Below, one piece after another: positions 47,126-57,353 of a stretch of 64,000 nt of DNA. A model generated the notes under the pieces. The model made no database searches, was not told the origin of the DNA, and was given only the letters and a program-made list of their open reading frames with translations. The number at the start of each line of letters is the position of its first letter. Position 1 is the first letter of the stretch. The position numbers were made by a program, and so were the translations under genes. Location of the stretch: assembly GCA_033675265.1 (NCBI GenBank), contig JAUJYZ010001123.1:364001-428000 (forward strand), in the 5' to 3' direction. The DNA is from Actinostola sp. cb2023 (Eukaryota > Cnidaria > Anthozoa > Actiniaria > Actinostolidae).

Positions 47126-49012
47126 GTGTTTTTATAGAATTTATTTAAACATTGATTGACCACATATTTCCTACAGTAGACTGTTCACACCTGCAACATG
47201 ACAGACAATGAATTCACTCGTCAAGTTAGATTTCCAACCATGACGGCATTGCATAGTGTCTACACGATCCTCTCGGCAACAAACCACCATGTTAGCATTA
47301 CTACACAACCAAGTGAGACAAAAGTGTACCTTGTAGTTTTCAATTAGACAACTCTTGTCTCACACGGTCAATGCAGTAATGCAGAGTTTTGGATAGAATC
47401 AGTTACTGCAGGAGTGGATGATTGAATAGTAAACTAAAACTACCAAATAAATTAATACTATTTAATAATAAGCATAGTTTACGATTAGTGAAGTGAAATT
47501 CAGTTTGTGTTTTCCAATATTACTATTTATAATTATTATAATTATTACTAATCCTCACAAAACACTAAGCACTGGCTACAAGTATGACTTTTCATAAAAA
47601 GAGGTTTTCAATCCTTGCTACTTTTTTTGTCCCACAGAGCGTTCGTAGGATTCTAAATCTTACAGCGAAATAACTGCCCTTTTCTGTCTTTTAACTTAAG
47701 TTTCTTGGGGCAACAAACTTATACAATAGTACACCTTGATATCCACACTAGGTTTGGCTTGAATCTGAGCAGGCAAAGATCAAGCACATTATGAAGCTAC
47801 CACTTTCATAGGGTAAAAGTGTAGAATAGCGTACCTAATCACTTGTCGGCCGACAGTCCACTGACAGGCGGCCAACAGTCCACCAAACAAACACAGTTCA
47901 AGAAGTTCATGTTACATGGCCAACAAACAGCTGACAGTCGACCAAGTCAGTAGGCCAAGTCAGTAGGCCAAGTCAGTAGGCCAACAAGTGATTTAGTACT
48001 CTCTTCTACACTATTAGCCTTTGACAGTTCACATACTACAATGTACATTGTACTGTAGCTACTGTAGATCCATATACCTGCATGACCAGACAAGCAAAAC
48101 AGCTACCCACACACCCCTAAAACTACCAATAAACATGATGACTTTGCCATGATTCTTTTGTCGACAACAACAAAAATGGAGAAATTCTGGTGAACTGAAC
48201 ATACAGTTCCATCTCCATGTGGCATCATTGTACAGTCCCCAAAAGAGTTATGGTAAGGCCTAACCCCTGTAATAACATCAATTTTACCTAATTAAAAAAT
48301 AGAGCACAAATTACATGTACATGAAGACCCAAAATTAGCACGATCGAATCATTTTAAAGTGAATATAATTAAATTACCAAGCTAGATGTGTATGTAAATA
48401 AATGTTATTCCAATATTGGCTATTATGTGCATCTATAATTATACAGACAGATAAGCGGTCCCCAAGCAAATTATCTAACTAGCTATCCTTCTCAGACTCA
48501 TTAATAATTCATGATGACAAAACAAAGGAAATCACTACCGTGAAGGAGGGTTGGACATGTGATCTTAATTAGCATACGATTTGGTTGACTTTAACTTTGA
48601 ATTTCTCCAAGAATTATTAATGGTTTGAGAAGCTAGATTAAACACTCAAAAGAGTTCTTCATTCAATATCAAAACACCCCGAAGTTGGTTAAAAAGACTT
48701 CTCGGTGTTTCAAGATACTTTTTCTGTGTTTGATTTAATACATCCAAACCTTCCACTTCATCTTCTCTCTAAGCGCATTCATGTATGCTACAAGCCATGC
48801 TGTAACAAGCCTCAAAAATGTAACAACTCACGAAAACTATCATAATAATAAGTTGAAAGAATTTATACAGTATGTGCTATGAATGAGCCTACAAATGTAC
48901 GAGTCGAGTTTAGAGAGATTTTCAAGGACTTTGATCTGTATCCCTGTATTACAATATGGTCAGATTTGGTAAATTCCTAAGTGGCACATTTTTCCAAGTT
49001 GTCGGTCCAGAA
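47125..49012 (-). other. GLG1: Probable GLG1 3' untranslated region
   Basis: No open frame follows the GLG1 stop for 1.9 kb to a minus-strand AATAAA at 47145-47140. A short 15-bp repeat, AAGTCAGTAGGCC, lies at 47942-47983. Extent inferred from the signal only. Confidence 0.45.
47140..47145 (-). terminator. GLG1: Candidate GLG1 polyadenylation signal
   Basis: AATAAA on the minus strand, 1,868 nt after the stop codon. Other AATAAA-like motifs exist closer to the stop, so this is one option. Confidence 0.35.
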
Positions 49013-49180
49013 TCACCGGTCCTTTACTTCTCGTTTAATACGCTTAGAGAAGCGTCCAAACAACAGCCCTCCTAGGAAGATAATAGCAAGCGCTATGGCA
49101 AACACCATGAAGAAATAACTCTTTGAAGGAGAACTGTTGATGGCAAAGGCTATGTCACTCAGAGATTCTGGTGGCACAAT
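49013..49180 (-). CDS. GLG1: GLG1 last exon: membrane span, tail and stop
   Basis: Acceptor TTATTTTCAG, 55 codons plus TGA at 49015-49013. Encodes VPPESLSDIAFAINSSPSK, a hydrophobic span from YFFMVF to GGLLFG and the tail RFSKRIKREVKDR. The basic cytosolic tail fits Golgi-localised GLG1. Confidence 0.96.
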   Translation of the reverse strand: MVPPESLSDIAFAINSSPSKSYFFMVFAIALAIIFLGGLLFGRFSKRIKREVKDR

Positions 49181-51426
49181 CTGAAAATAACAAAAAATAA
49201 AACTTCTAAGTTGAATACTTCTAGAAAAACATGTTACATGTTAATGACCATGGTGTTGGACCCCATGATGGATTCGCAAAGTACTTGCCATGGCTAAGCA
49301 AGAGATTTCAGCTCAGAAAAAATCTGGACAATTTTTCATCAGTTTGAACCATCATTGACCAAAATACAATACTACATTGCACGTTCCATAAAGTCTATAT
49401 TTCAGATATTTATACAGTCTTGATAGTCCAGTTCAGCAGAAGCTGGTTTAAATGGAGTCCTGTTCCAGGTCGAATTAAAATTTATGGTTGTTTTTTGTGG
49501 AGGGAGGAAAACTCGGCTGAAATCCTTACGGAAATGCCCAGAGAAAAACCATTGAAGCAAGGAAGAGAACCAACAACTCACATAAAGCGCCCAGTCCGGG
49601 AATTGAACTAGGCACCACAGTGGGATGAGAGGTGAGTGCTCTAACCACTCGGCCAACCTTGCTCCATGGTACAGTCGTTAACAAGTTTTTTACACAAACT
49701 GCAAGCCTCTACATTTGAAGGTACAGTAGCACATGGCAGTCACAGCAGTTCAATCACTAGTTATTGTAATCTCTAATAGTCTGTCAATAAGATTTCTTGA
49801 TCAACATTACCTTGGCAACGCCCCACTGTTGCAATCTCAAAGTGAGCTCGTTGTTACAATCTCTACTGAGTCCACGTCTCTTGTTCTTCTTCAACTCGAC
49901 TAAGCAGTTAGTTACTGGAAACAAGAGAATAATAAAATACACGTAAAGGACTTGACACAATCAGAAAGAACATCAAAGTATAACTAGATGAATTCATTCA
50001 TAATAATAATAGACTTTATTTAACAAGGGTAGTACCCTTCGTTGCAATTGTATCCCTCATACAGCATAGAACCCCTCTAACTCCCAAGGGAAAAGGAGAA
50101 CTGTTCGAGTTAGCGGGGGTTCAAGATAACAGGGTAAATTTGACCCAGTGATTTGAGCTAAGGGAAAATAAAATTAGTTCGAGTTAGTGGGAGTTTGAGT
50201 TAATCCGAGTTCGAGTTAGCAGAGTTCTACTGTATATTCATTGATATGTTCTTCACAAAAACTATGCAAAATCAATTCAAAATCAATAAACTTTATTACA
50301 TGCTAATGCACCATACTCCCACCATAAAGGGACTTAAAACTAGATGTATTCAATGGGATTATTTCAGCGAACCCCAGCACATTCATCACTATACTCTTCA
50401 CAATACCATACCTCTGCCATGACCAGGTAGAATATCATCACAGTATTTCATCACATCTAAATGACATGCATCATACAGCTTTGTATCTACATAGATGTCA
50501 GATCTGCCTTCCCGCATGGTTCTGATCACCTCCTGAAAATAACAATAGAAAATTTGCTTTTCAAAACCTTTGCAATAATAAACAAATAATAATAAATTAT
50601 TAAAATAATAAATTATTATTATTATTTATAAGATGGCCAATAATATTGTTGAATTGTGATTGGTCAATTAGCAGTCCATAGCTTACAGTATGGACCCGAC
50701 GCTCGGTTATTAAGAGGTATTTATTACCAGTACTTACCGCATAGCACCGGGAGGCAGGGACTATTTTGCCGAATTTTTTTCTTAAACATTGTTCCACTCT
50801 GCCTTTTCCTGGTTCAACATCACTACAAAGTTGAGTGATCTAAACAGAGTCATCAAGAAAACAACAAGTGAACAACAACGTATTACAAGCAACTATTAAA
50901 CTACAAGTTCTGAAAGTAGGGAGGTTGTTACTATCAGATTTAGAAACCTTAGGTATCTGTTACTTTCGGGGGGTCGCTACTTTCGGGGGCTCGCTACTTT
51001 CGGAACTCTACAGTACTCATAAAATAGATTATATTGAAGATCTTTTGAAAATATTGTAAAAACAGGTGTCTGTTCGTTTCTTTTTTTCAAGAGCTTTTCC
51101 ACAAAAGTAACACATAGAAGATCGCTTGAATACTGTAGCAATAAAGATCCAATCTGTGCGTTTGTTGTTTTTGAAGAGCTCTTCCACAAAAGTAACGCAT
51201 AGAACATTGTTTGAATATTATAGCAACGCAGGTGTCTGTTTGTTTCTTTTTCTTTTGGAGAGTAAATAAAAACACAGCTGTATATTCTCATGTTGTGTGA
51301 TAAGAGATCAGAGTGTTCACTCACCTCAGTATGGCAGTTCTTAGAGAGTGTGGGATCAAGACGATAATCTAATGCTTCCTCTCTAGTTACAGATCGAATA
51401 TACGTTTCACAGTCTTCAGTAAGCCG
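49013..51426 (-). CDS. GLG1: GLG1 (Golgi apparatus protein 1), last five exons, 5' partial
   Basis: Joined exons give 198 residues and a stop, phase-consistent with GT-AG introns. Seen: the cysteine-rich repeat pattern (DCETYIRSV, ALDYRLDPTLSKNC, QLCSDVEPG, VEQCLRKKF, DIYVDTKLYDACHLDV), then a stretch before the membrane (SLSDIAFAINSSPSKSY), one hydrophobic span of about 20 residues and a short basic tail ending KREVKDR. This order matches the C-terminus of vertebrate GLG1/ESL-1/CFR-1 (about 1,180 residues). Known role: type I Golgi membrane glycoprotein binding FGFs and E-selectin and acting in TGF-beta processing in vertebrates; the role here is inferred. Most of the gene lies beyond 64000. 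Confidence 0.95.
49450..49665 (-). repeat. tRNA-derived SINE in the last GLG1 intron
   Basis: Minus strand: A box TGGCCGAGTGGTT at 49655-49643, B box GTTCAATTCC at about 49608-49598, then a tail with TTCTCTTCCTTGCTTC and GTTTTCCTCCCTCC. Same family as 1545-1690. The head resembles a Ser/Leu-type tRNA. Confidence 0.8.
49811..49914 (-). CDS. GLG1: GLG1 exon (second from last)
   Basis: Acceptor GTTTCCAG, donor AAG|GTAATG, phase 1 in and phase 0 out. Encodes TNCLVELKKNKRRGLSRDCN and LRLQQWGVAK, the last cysteine pair before the membrane stem. Confidence 0.94.
50063..50235. repeat. Tigger/pogo-like MITE in a GLG1 intron
   Basis: The minus-strand end TACAGTAGAACTCTGCTAAC and repeated CGAGTTAG motifs resemble pogo/Tigger-type termini; the other end is CATAGAACCCCTCTAACTCC. 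Flanked by retroposon-tail-like TTTATT stretches. Confidence 0.45.
50412..50532 (-). CDS. GLG1: GLG1 exon (third from last)
   Basis: Acceptor TTTTCAG, donor AGAG|GTATGG, phase 1 out. Encodes EVIRTMREGRSDIYVDTKLY and MKYCDDILPGHGR, matching the ADIFVDPVL-type repeat of vertebrate GLG1. Confidence 0.95.
50738..50839 (-). CDS. GLG1: GLG1 exon (fourth from last)
   Basis: 34 codons, phase 0, acceptor TGTTTAG and donor GCG|GTAAGT. Encodes ITQLCSDVEPGKGRVEQCLR to SRCYA, a cysteine-rich repeat segment. Confidence 0.95.
50899..51255. repeat. Short repeats in GLG1 intron
   Basis: 50940-51013 has TACTTTCGGGGG-type repeats ending ACTCTACAGTA, suggestive of a MITE end. 51030-51255 has about three diverged units of 80-90 bp with CTTTTCCACAAAAGTAACAC. 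Confidence 0.5.
51325..51426 (-). CDS. GLG1: GLG1 exon (fifth from last)
   Basis: 34 codons, phase 0 at both ends, acceptor CTTTCTTTCAG and donor GAG|GTGAGT. Encodes RLTEDCETYIRSVTREEA then LDYRLDPTLSKNCHTE. A TACTGAC branch-point-like motif lies just upstream, at the edge of the 142-bp array. Confidence 0.95.
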
Positions 51427-51429
51427 CTG

Positions 51430-53735
51430 AAAGAAAGTCAGTATTGTGAGAGATTTGCAAAGAGTCAGTGAGGAAACACTTCCGCATGTGCCACACAACA
51501 TTCTGTGTAAATATTCGATGAGAAGAAAGAAGGGCATGAAAAAGAGAATGGAAATTGAAAAGGAGAGGAAGAGGGAAAGGGCAAGGGAGAGACAATTTGC
51601 AAAGAGTCAGTGAGGAGACACTTCTGCATGTGCTACACAACACTCTGTGTAAATATTCAATGAGAAGAAAGAAGGGCATGAAAAAGAATGGAAATTGAAA
51701 AGGAGAGGAAAAGGGAAAGGGCAAGGGAGAGACAATTTGCAAAGAGTCAGTGAGGAGACACTTCTGCATGTGCTACACAACACTCTGTGTAAATATTCAA
51801 TGAGAAGAAAGAAGGGCATGAAAAAGAGAATGGAAATTGAAAAGGAGAGGAAAAGGGAAAGGGCAAGGGAGAGACAATTTGCAAAGAGTCAGTGAGGAGA
51901 CACTTCTGCATGTGCTACACAACACTCTGTGTAAATATTCAATGAGAAGAAAGAAGGGCATGAAAAATAGAATGGAAATTGAAAAGGAGAGGAAAAGGGA
52001 AAGGGCAAGGGAGAGACACTTTGCAAAGAGTCAGTGAGGAAACACTTCCGCATGTGCTACACAACACTCTGTGTAAATATTCAATGAGAAGAAAGAAGGG
52101 CATGAAAAAGAGAATGGAAATTGAAAAGGAGAGGAAAAGGGAAAGGGCAAGGGAGAGACAATTTGCAAAGAGTCAGTGAGGAGACACTTCTGAATGTGCT
52201 ACACAAGTGTAAATATTCAATGAGAAGAAAGAAGGGCATGAAAAAGAGAATGGAAATTGAAAAGGAAAGGGAAAGGGAAAGGGCAAGGGAGAGACAATTT
52301 GCAAAGAGTCAGTGAGGAGACACTTCTGCATGTGCTATACAACATTCTGTGTAAATATTCGATGAGAAGAAAGAAGGGCATGAAAAAGAGAATGGAAATT
52401 GAAAAGGAGAGGAAAAGGGAAAGGGCAAGGGAGAGACAATTTGCAGAGTCAGTGAGGAGACACTTCTGCATGTGCTACACAAGTGTAAATATTCAATGAG
52501 AAGAAAGAAGGGCATGAAAAAGAGAATGGAAATTGAAAAGGAGAGGAAAAGGGAAAGGGCAAGGGAGAGACAATTTGCAAAGAGTCAGTGAGGAGACACT
52601 TCTGCATGTGCTACACAAGTGTAAATATTCGATGAGAAGAAAGAAGGGCATGAAAAAGAGAATGGAAATTGAAAAGGAGAGGAAAAGGGAAAGGGCAAGG
52701 GAGAGACAATTTGCAAAGAGTCAGTGAGGAGACACTTCTGCATGTGCTACACAAGTGTAAATATTCGATGAGAAGAAAGAAGGGCATGAAAAAGAGAATG
52801 GAAATTGAAAAGGAGAGGAAAAGGGAAAGGACAAGGGAGAGACAATTTGCAAAGAGTCAGTGAGGAGACACTTCTGCATGTGCTACACAAGTGTAAATAT
52901 TCAATGAGAAGAAAGAAGGGCATGAAAAAGAGAATGGAAATTGAAAAGGAAAGGGAAAGGGCAAGGGAGAGACAATTTGCAAAGAGTCAGTGAGGAGACA
53001 CTTCTGCATGTGCTATACAACATTCTGTGTAAATATTCGATGAGAAGAAAGAAGGGCATGAAAAAGAGAATGGAAATTGAAAAGGAGAGGAAAAGGGAAA
53101 GGGCAAGGGAGAGACAATTTGCAAAGAGTCAGTGAGGAGACACTTCTGCATGTGCTACACAAGTGTAAATATTCAATGAGAAGAAAGAAGGGCATGAAAA
53201 AGAGAATGGAAATTGAAAAGGAAAGGGAAAGGGCAAGGGAGAGACAATTTGCAAAGAGTCAGTGAGGAGACACTTCTGCATGTGCTATACAACATTCTGT
53301 GTAAATATTCGATGAGAAGAAAGAAGGGCATGAAAAAGAGAATGGAAATTGAAAAGGAGAGGAAAAGGGAAAGGGCAAGGGAGAGACAATTTGCAAAGAG
53401 TCAGTGAGGAGACACTTCTGCATGTGCTACACAAGTGTAAATATTCAATGAGAAGAAAGAAGGGCATGAAAAAGAGAATGGAAATTGAAAAGGAGAGGAA
53501 AAGGGAAAGGGCAAGGGAGAGACAATTTGCAAAGAGTCAGTGAGGAAACACTTCTGCATGTGCTACACAACACTGTGTAAATATTCAATGAGAAGAAAGA
53601 AGGGCATGAAAAAGAGAATGGAAATTGAAAAGGAGAGGAAAAGGGAAAGGGCAAGGGAGAGACAATTTGCAAAGAGTCAGTGAGGAGACACTTCTGAATG
53701 TGCTACACAAGTGTAAATATTTAATGAGAAGAAAG
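51430..53735 (+). repeat. 142-bp tandem array in GLG1 intron (about 16 units)
   Basis: Unit contains GTCAGTGAGGAGACACTTCT, ACACTCTGTGTAAATATTCA, ATGAGAAGAAAGAAGGGCAT and a purine-rich GGAGAGGAAAAGGGAAAGGG block. Period is 142 bp with about 136-bp variants lacking AACACTCT. On the GLG1-sense strand each unit has a long pyrimidine tract followed by TTTACACAG. The array abuts the exon acceptor at 51426. Confidence 0.95.
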
Positions 53736-54268
53736 AAGGGCATGATAGATGGAAAGAAGAAGATTGAAATGGAAAGGTAGGACTAGGAGAGACAGAGAAC
53801 TCAGTTAAAATATTCAATGAGAAGAAAGAAGGGCATGATAGATGGAAAGAAGAAGATTGAAATGGAAAGGTAGGACTAGGAGAGACAGAGAACTCAGTTA
53901 AAATATTCAATGAGAAGAAAGAAGGGCATGATAGATGGAAAGAAGAAGATTGAAATGGAAAGGTAGGACTAGGAGAGACAGAGAACTCAGTTAAAATATT
54001 CAATGAGAAGAAAGAAGGGCATGATAGATGGAAAGAAGAAGATTGAAATGGAAAGGTAGGACTAGGAGAGACAGAGAACTCAGTTAAAATATTCAATGAG
54101 AAGAAAGAAGGGCATGATAGATGGAAAGAAGAAGATTGAAATGGAAAGGTAGGACTAGGAGAGACAGAGAACTCAGTTAAAATATTCAATGAGAAGAAAG
54201 AAGGGCATGATAGATGGAAAGAAGAAGATTGAAATGGAAAGGTAGGACTAGGAGGGACAGAGAACTCA
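53735..54268 (+). repeat. 93-bp satellite, left block (about 6 units)
   Basis: Unit contains TTAAAATATTCAATGAGAAG, AAAGAAGGGCATGATAGATG, GATTGAAATGGAAAGGTAGG and ACTAGGAGAGACAGAGAACT. It directly follows the 142-bp array and shares a 30-bp core with it. Cut at 54268 by an inserted element. Confidence 0.95.
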
Positions 54269-57200
54269 TAGTCCAGTCAATCTGTGGTTTGAGATCTAAC
54301 TAATTGCAATAGAATGTTTTTCACTGTTAAGATATCAAGAGAGGTGACCTAAGTAACATACTAAAAATCCCAAAAAATCCCTTCGGTGGAACATCTCGAA
54401 AATTGGAATTAAAGATATTGATGTTTTACCACAGGGTTCCCGCACTATGAAAAAAACAGCCAAGCTGTTGTTTGAGGTCAAACAAATTGCAACAGAAATA
54501 ATTTTACTTCTATACGACAGAGAGGAGTGACCTAAGTAACATATTGAAAATCCCACAAAATCCCATAGAAGAAACATCCCAAAATTTGAATTAAATATTT
54601 TCATGCCACACCACAGGGTTCCCACATCATAAAAATGTAATATCCCACAAAATATATTCTTTCGAAATGATTTTCGAAGTTTTTTTCAGAATACAAGTGT
54701 CTGAGAATGATAAAACAAGTTTGACAACTTTGATATTGGTCTTTTTGAGTAAAAACAAACAGGAGTTTTAGGAGGGAGGGGTAGGGAATTAACTGCATGG
54801 TAAACTCTTATAAATAACCACAAATTGGCTCTTGAATTTGATAACCTCAGATCACTGGCTTTCAGAGTGAGGAGCTCGAGGCCAGGACATGGGTGCTGGT
54901 GGCAGGTCAGTTCTAATCGGAAGAAGCTTTCCATTAGACAGTTTCCAGTCCAAAACTATATACCACGGGCGTGGACAGCAATACGCAAAGTGGTACACAA
55001 ATGCTTACTAAAATTGTTTGAGATTTTCATTTTTTAACTATTATTGTTTATATTTCAATTATTTTCATATCAAATCAATTCGTTATTAAAGTTATTCATT
55101 TGTCATCACCAAAGGCTTTTATTATATGACGCACGCTTCTCGCGTCCAAATAACAGTATTTTCGAATACATCCCGCGTTATTACACGTCACGGTTTAGGA
55201 GCCGTTAAAGATGTTATAAACACTGTTGTGTGAACTAACTTGCTTTAAACCTTAAAAATTGCCTGAAACTGAAACTGTCCCTTTGGAAATGTTTACGGCA
55301 AAGCAAAACTTCAGTTATGACTCCTGTATGTGAACATTTCAATCCATTTACAGTTATATTGGGTCGGCATGGGAACGAATAGGGAGGAGATTAGATGAAC
55401 AGTAACAATTAAGATGGAGGCACCGGTGGATGTTCAGAGGTGATCACTACAGACCCTAGTAGACTGAGACACTAGACTAGCCAATTAATCCAGCCTACTA
55501 TCCAGGAATCTATTTAGCCGACCGTTAAAACTCTGCTAACGTGTTTGACACATTAATAAAGTTTATGTATGTAGTGTCTTCGTCCACTGCGGAGCGCAGC
55601 CCGGGAGTTCCATCCATGAAGCTGTTGAAGACTTCACTGTGCAGCTCCATGGCGGGAGAACAACTTTCTTCATTCGCCATCTTGCACATACACAACCACA
55701 AGGATATTAACTTTGATGTTATCGTCAAATTCGCAGAAAAAAAGAAAGGTGCTACAGCACTGACTACAGCACTGATTGGTGTTGTCACGGATCTCCTCAT
55801 TCTGCGGTGTTTCCGCACTTAACTTGATGCACAAATTGCTAATCATGTGGTGTGTCCTGACATCAAGCAAGCAAAGTGCGCCTTGGGAAAGGAAACTGTA
55901 TGCACAAACATTTTGCATGCAGTGCTCAGTGTGACAACATCATGTGTGCATGGAATACGCAAATCAGCTGCGCTCTGAAGAAGTTTCAGTGTGTTTTTTT
56001 TTTCTGACAAGCTGCCGATTTTACGAGTCCACACAAAAGAATGCCATAAATGCGATAGAAAATGCACTTGTCTCTCTTTATGGTGGAACATCTGAAGATA
56101 GATTAGATTCCTTGAGGTACACAAACTTCTGTCAGAATGTAACCTGAGTATCAGGCCCTACCTCTCTCCTTCCCGCGCCTCTTCATTCCCTTTTCCACCT
56201 TCTCTCCCCCCGAAAAGCCTGAAACTGAGAATGCGGTTAGTTTACTGCAGGCCCGTCATCCTTTTTACAGCAAAAAAAATCCTTCCCTGCATACATCATC
56301 AGTGGCAGCGTACCACAACAAGAAGGTGTACTATCAGGTTCAGTAGTGGAAGGGTAATCAAGAACTAACATCAGTGTCCAGGGTGTCCAGGGTGGGAATG
56401 GTAACTGTCTAATGAAAATTAAGCTTCTTCCGATTAGAACTAACCCGCCACTAGCACCCAAGTCCAGGCTTTGGAGATGATCCGAGGTCAAATGCGATTG
56501 CATGCAGAACCCTGAGATGTATATGTACTAGATTGTTCTCCTGCATGTGGAATGTGGCAGGGGTATAAAGTTACCTGAACTCGTTGGCGCCCGACTTGAT
56601 CGCTGAAGATGACATTCAATTGCGCGATATTTTAACTGAATAATCCATGAATGTGCAAGCTGAAGGCAGATGCCAATTTGCATGATTCGGCGTTCTAATT
56701 TTGATATATGCTAACACTGAACTACCCCAAAGGAGTAGTATTTCAAATTTCGAATAAAACGACCAGAAACATGATTTCAAAAGCCAATTTGTGGTTATTT
56801 ATAAGAGTTTACCAGTTAATTCCCTACCCCTCCCCCCTAAAACTCCTGTTTCTTTTGACTCAAAAAGACCAATATCAAAGTTGTCAAACTAGTTTTATCA
56901 TTCTCAGACACTTGTATTCTGAAAAACTTCGAAAATCATTTCGAAAGAATATATTTTGTGGGATATTACATTTTTTTATGATGTGGGAACCCTGTGGTGT
57001 GGCATGAAAATATTTAATTCAAATTTTGGGATGTTTCTTCTATGGGATTTTGTGGGATTTTCAATATGTTACTTAGGTCACTCCTCTCTGTCATATGGAA
57101 GTAAAATTATTTCTGTTGCAATTTGTTTGACCTCAAACAACAGCTTGGCTGTTTTTTTCATGGTGCGGGAACCCTGTGGTAAAACATCAATATCTTTAAT

Positions 57201-57350
57201 TCCAATTTTCGAGATGTTCCACCGAAGGGATTTTTTTGGGATTTTTAGTATGTTACTTAGGTCACCTCTCTTGATATCTTAACAGTGAAAAACATTCTAT
57301 TGCAATTAGTTTGATCTGGACCCCAAAAAATCCGTAGATTGACTGGACTA
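54269..57350. mobile_element. 3,082-bp long-terminal-inverted-repeat element in the 93-bp satellite
   Basis: Ends TAGTCCAGTCAATCT and the complement AGATTGACTGGACTA. Flanks give a 3-bp duplication TCA (54266-54268 and 57351-57353) in an otherwise continuous satellite unit. The left arm runs to about 54945; the right arm starts at about 56400 and has an extra segment of about 280 bp (56490-56775). The interior has a possible hAT C-terminal relic. No complete transposase, so non-autonomous. Superfamily undecided. Confidence 0.85.
55541..55822 (+). pseudogene. Possible hAT transposase C-terminal relic
   Basis: The open segment around 55650-55745 reads GEQLSSFAILHIHNHKDINF then VIVKFAEKKKGA, resembling the hAT dimerisation signature (L.S.AiLhIh...ID.D.VI..FA..K). 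The rest of a transposase is absent. A second open stretch at 55944-56147 is in another frame and not recognised. Resemblance is by eye only. Confidence 0.4.
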
Positions 57351-57353
57351 TCA

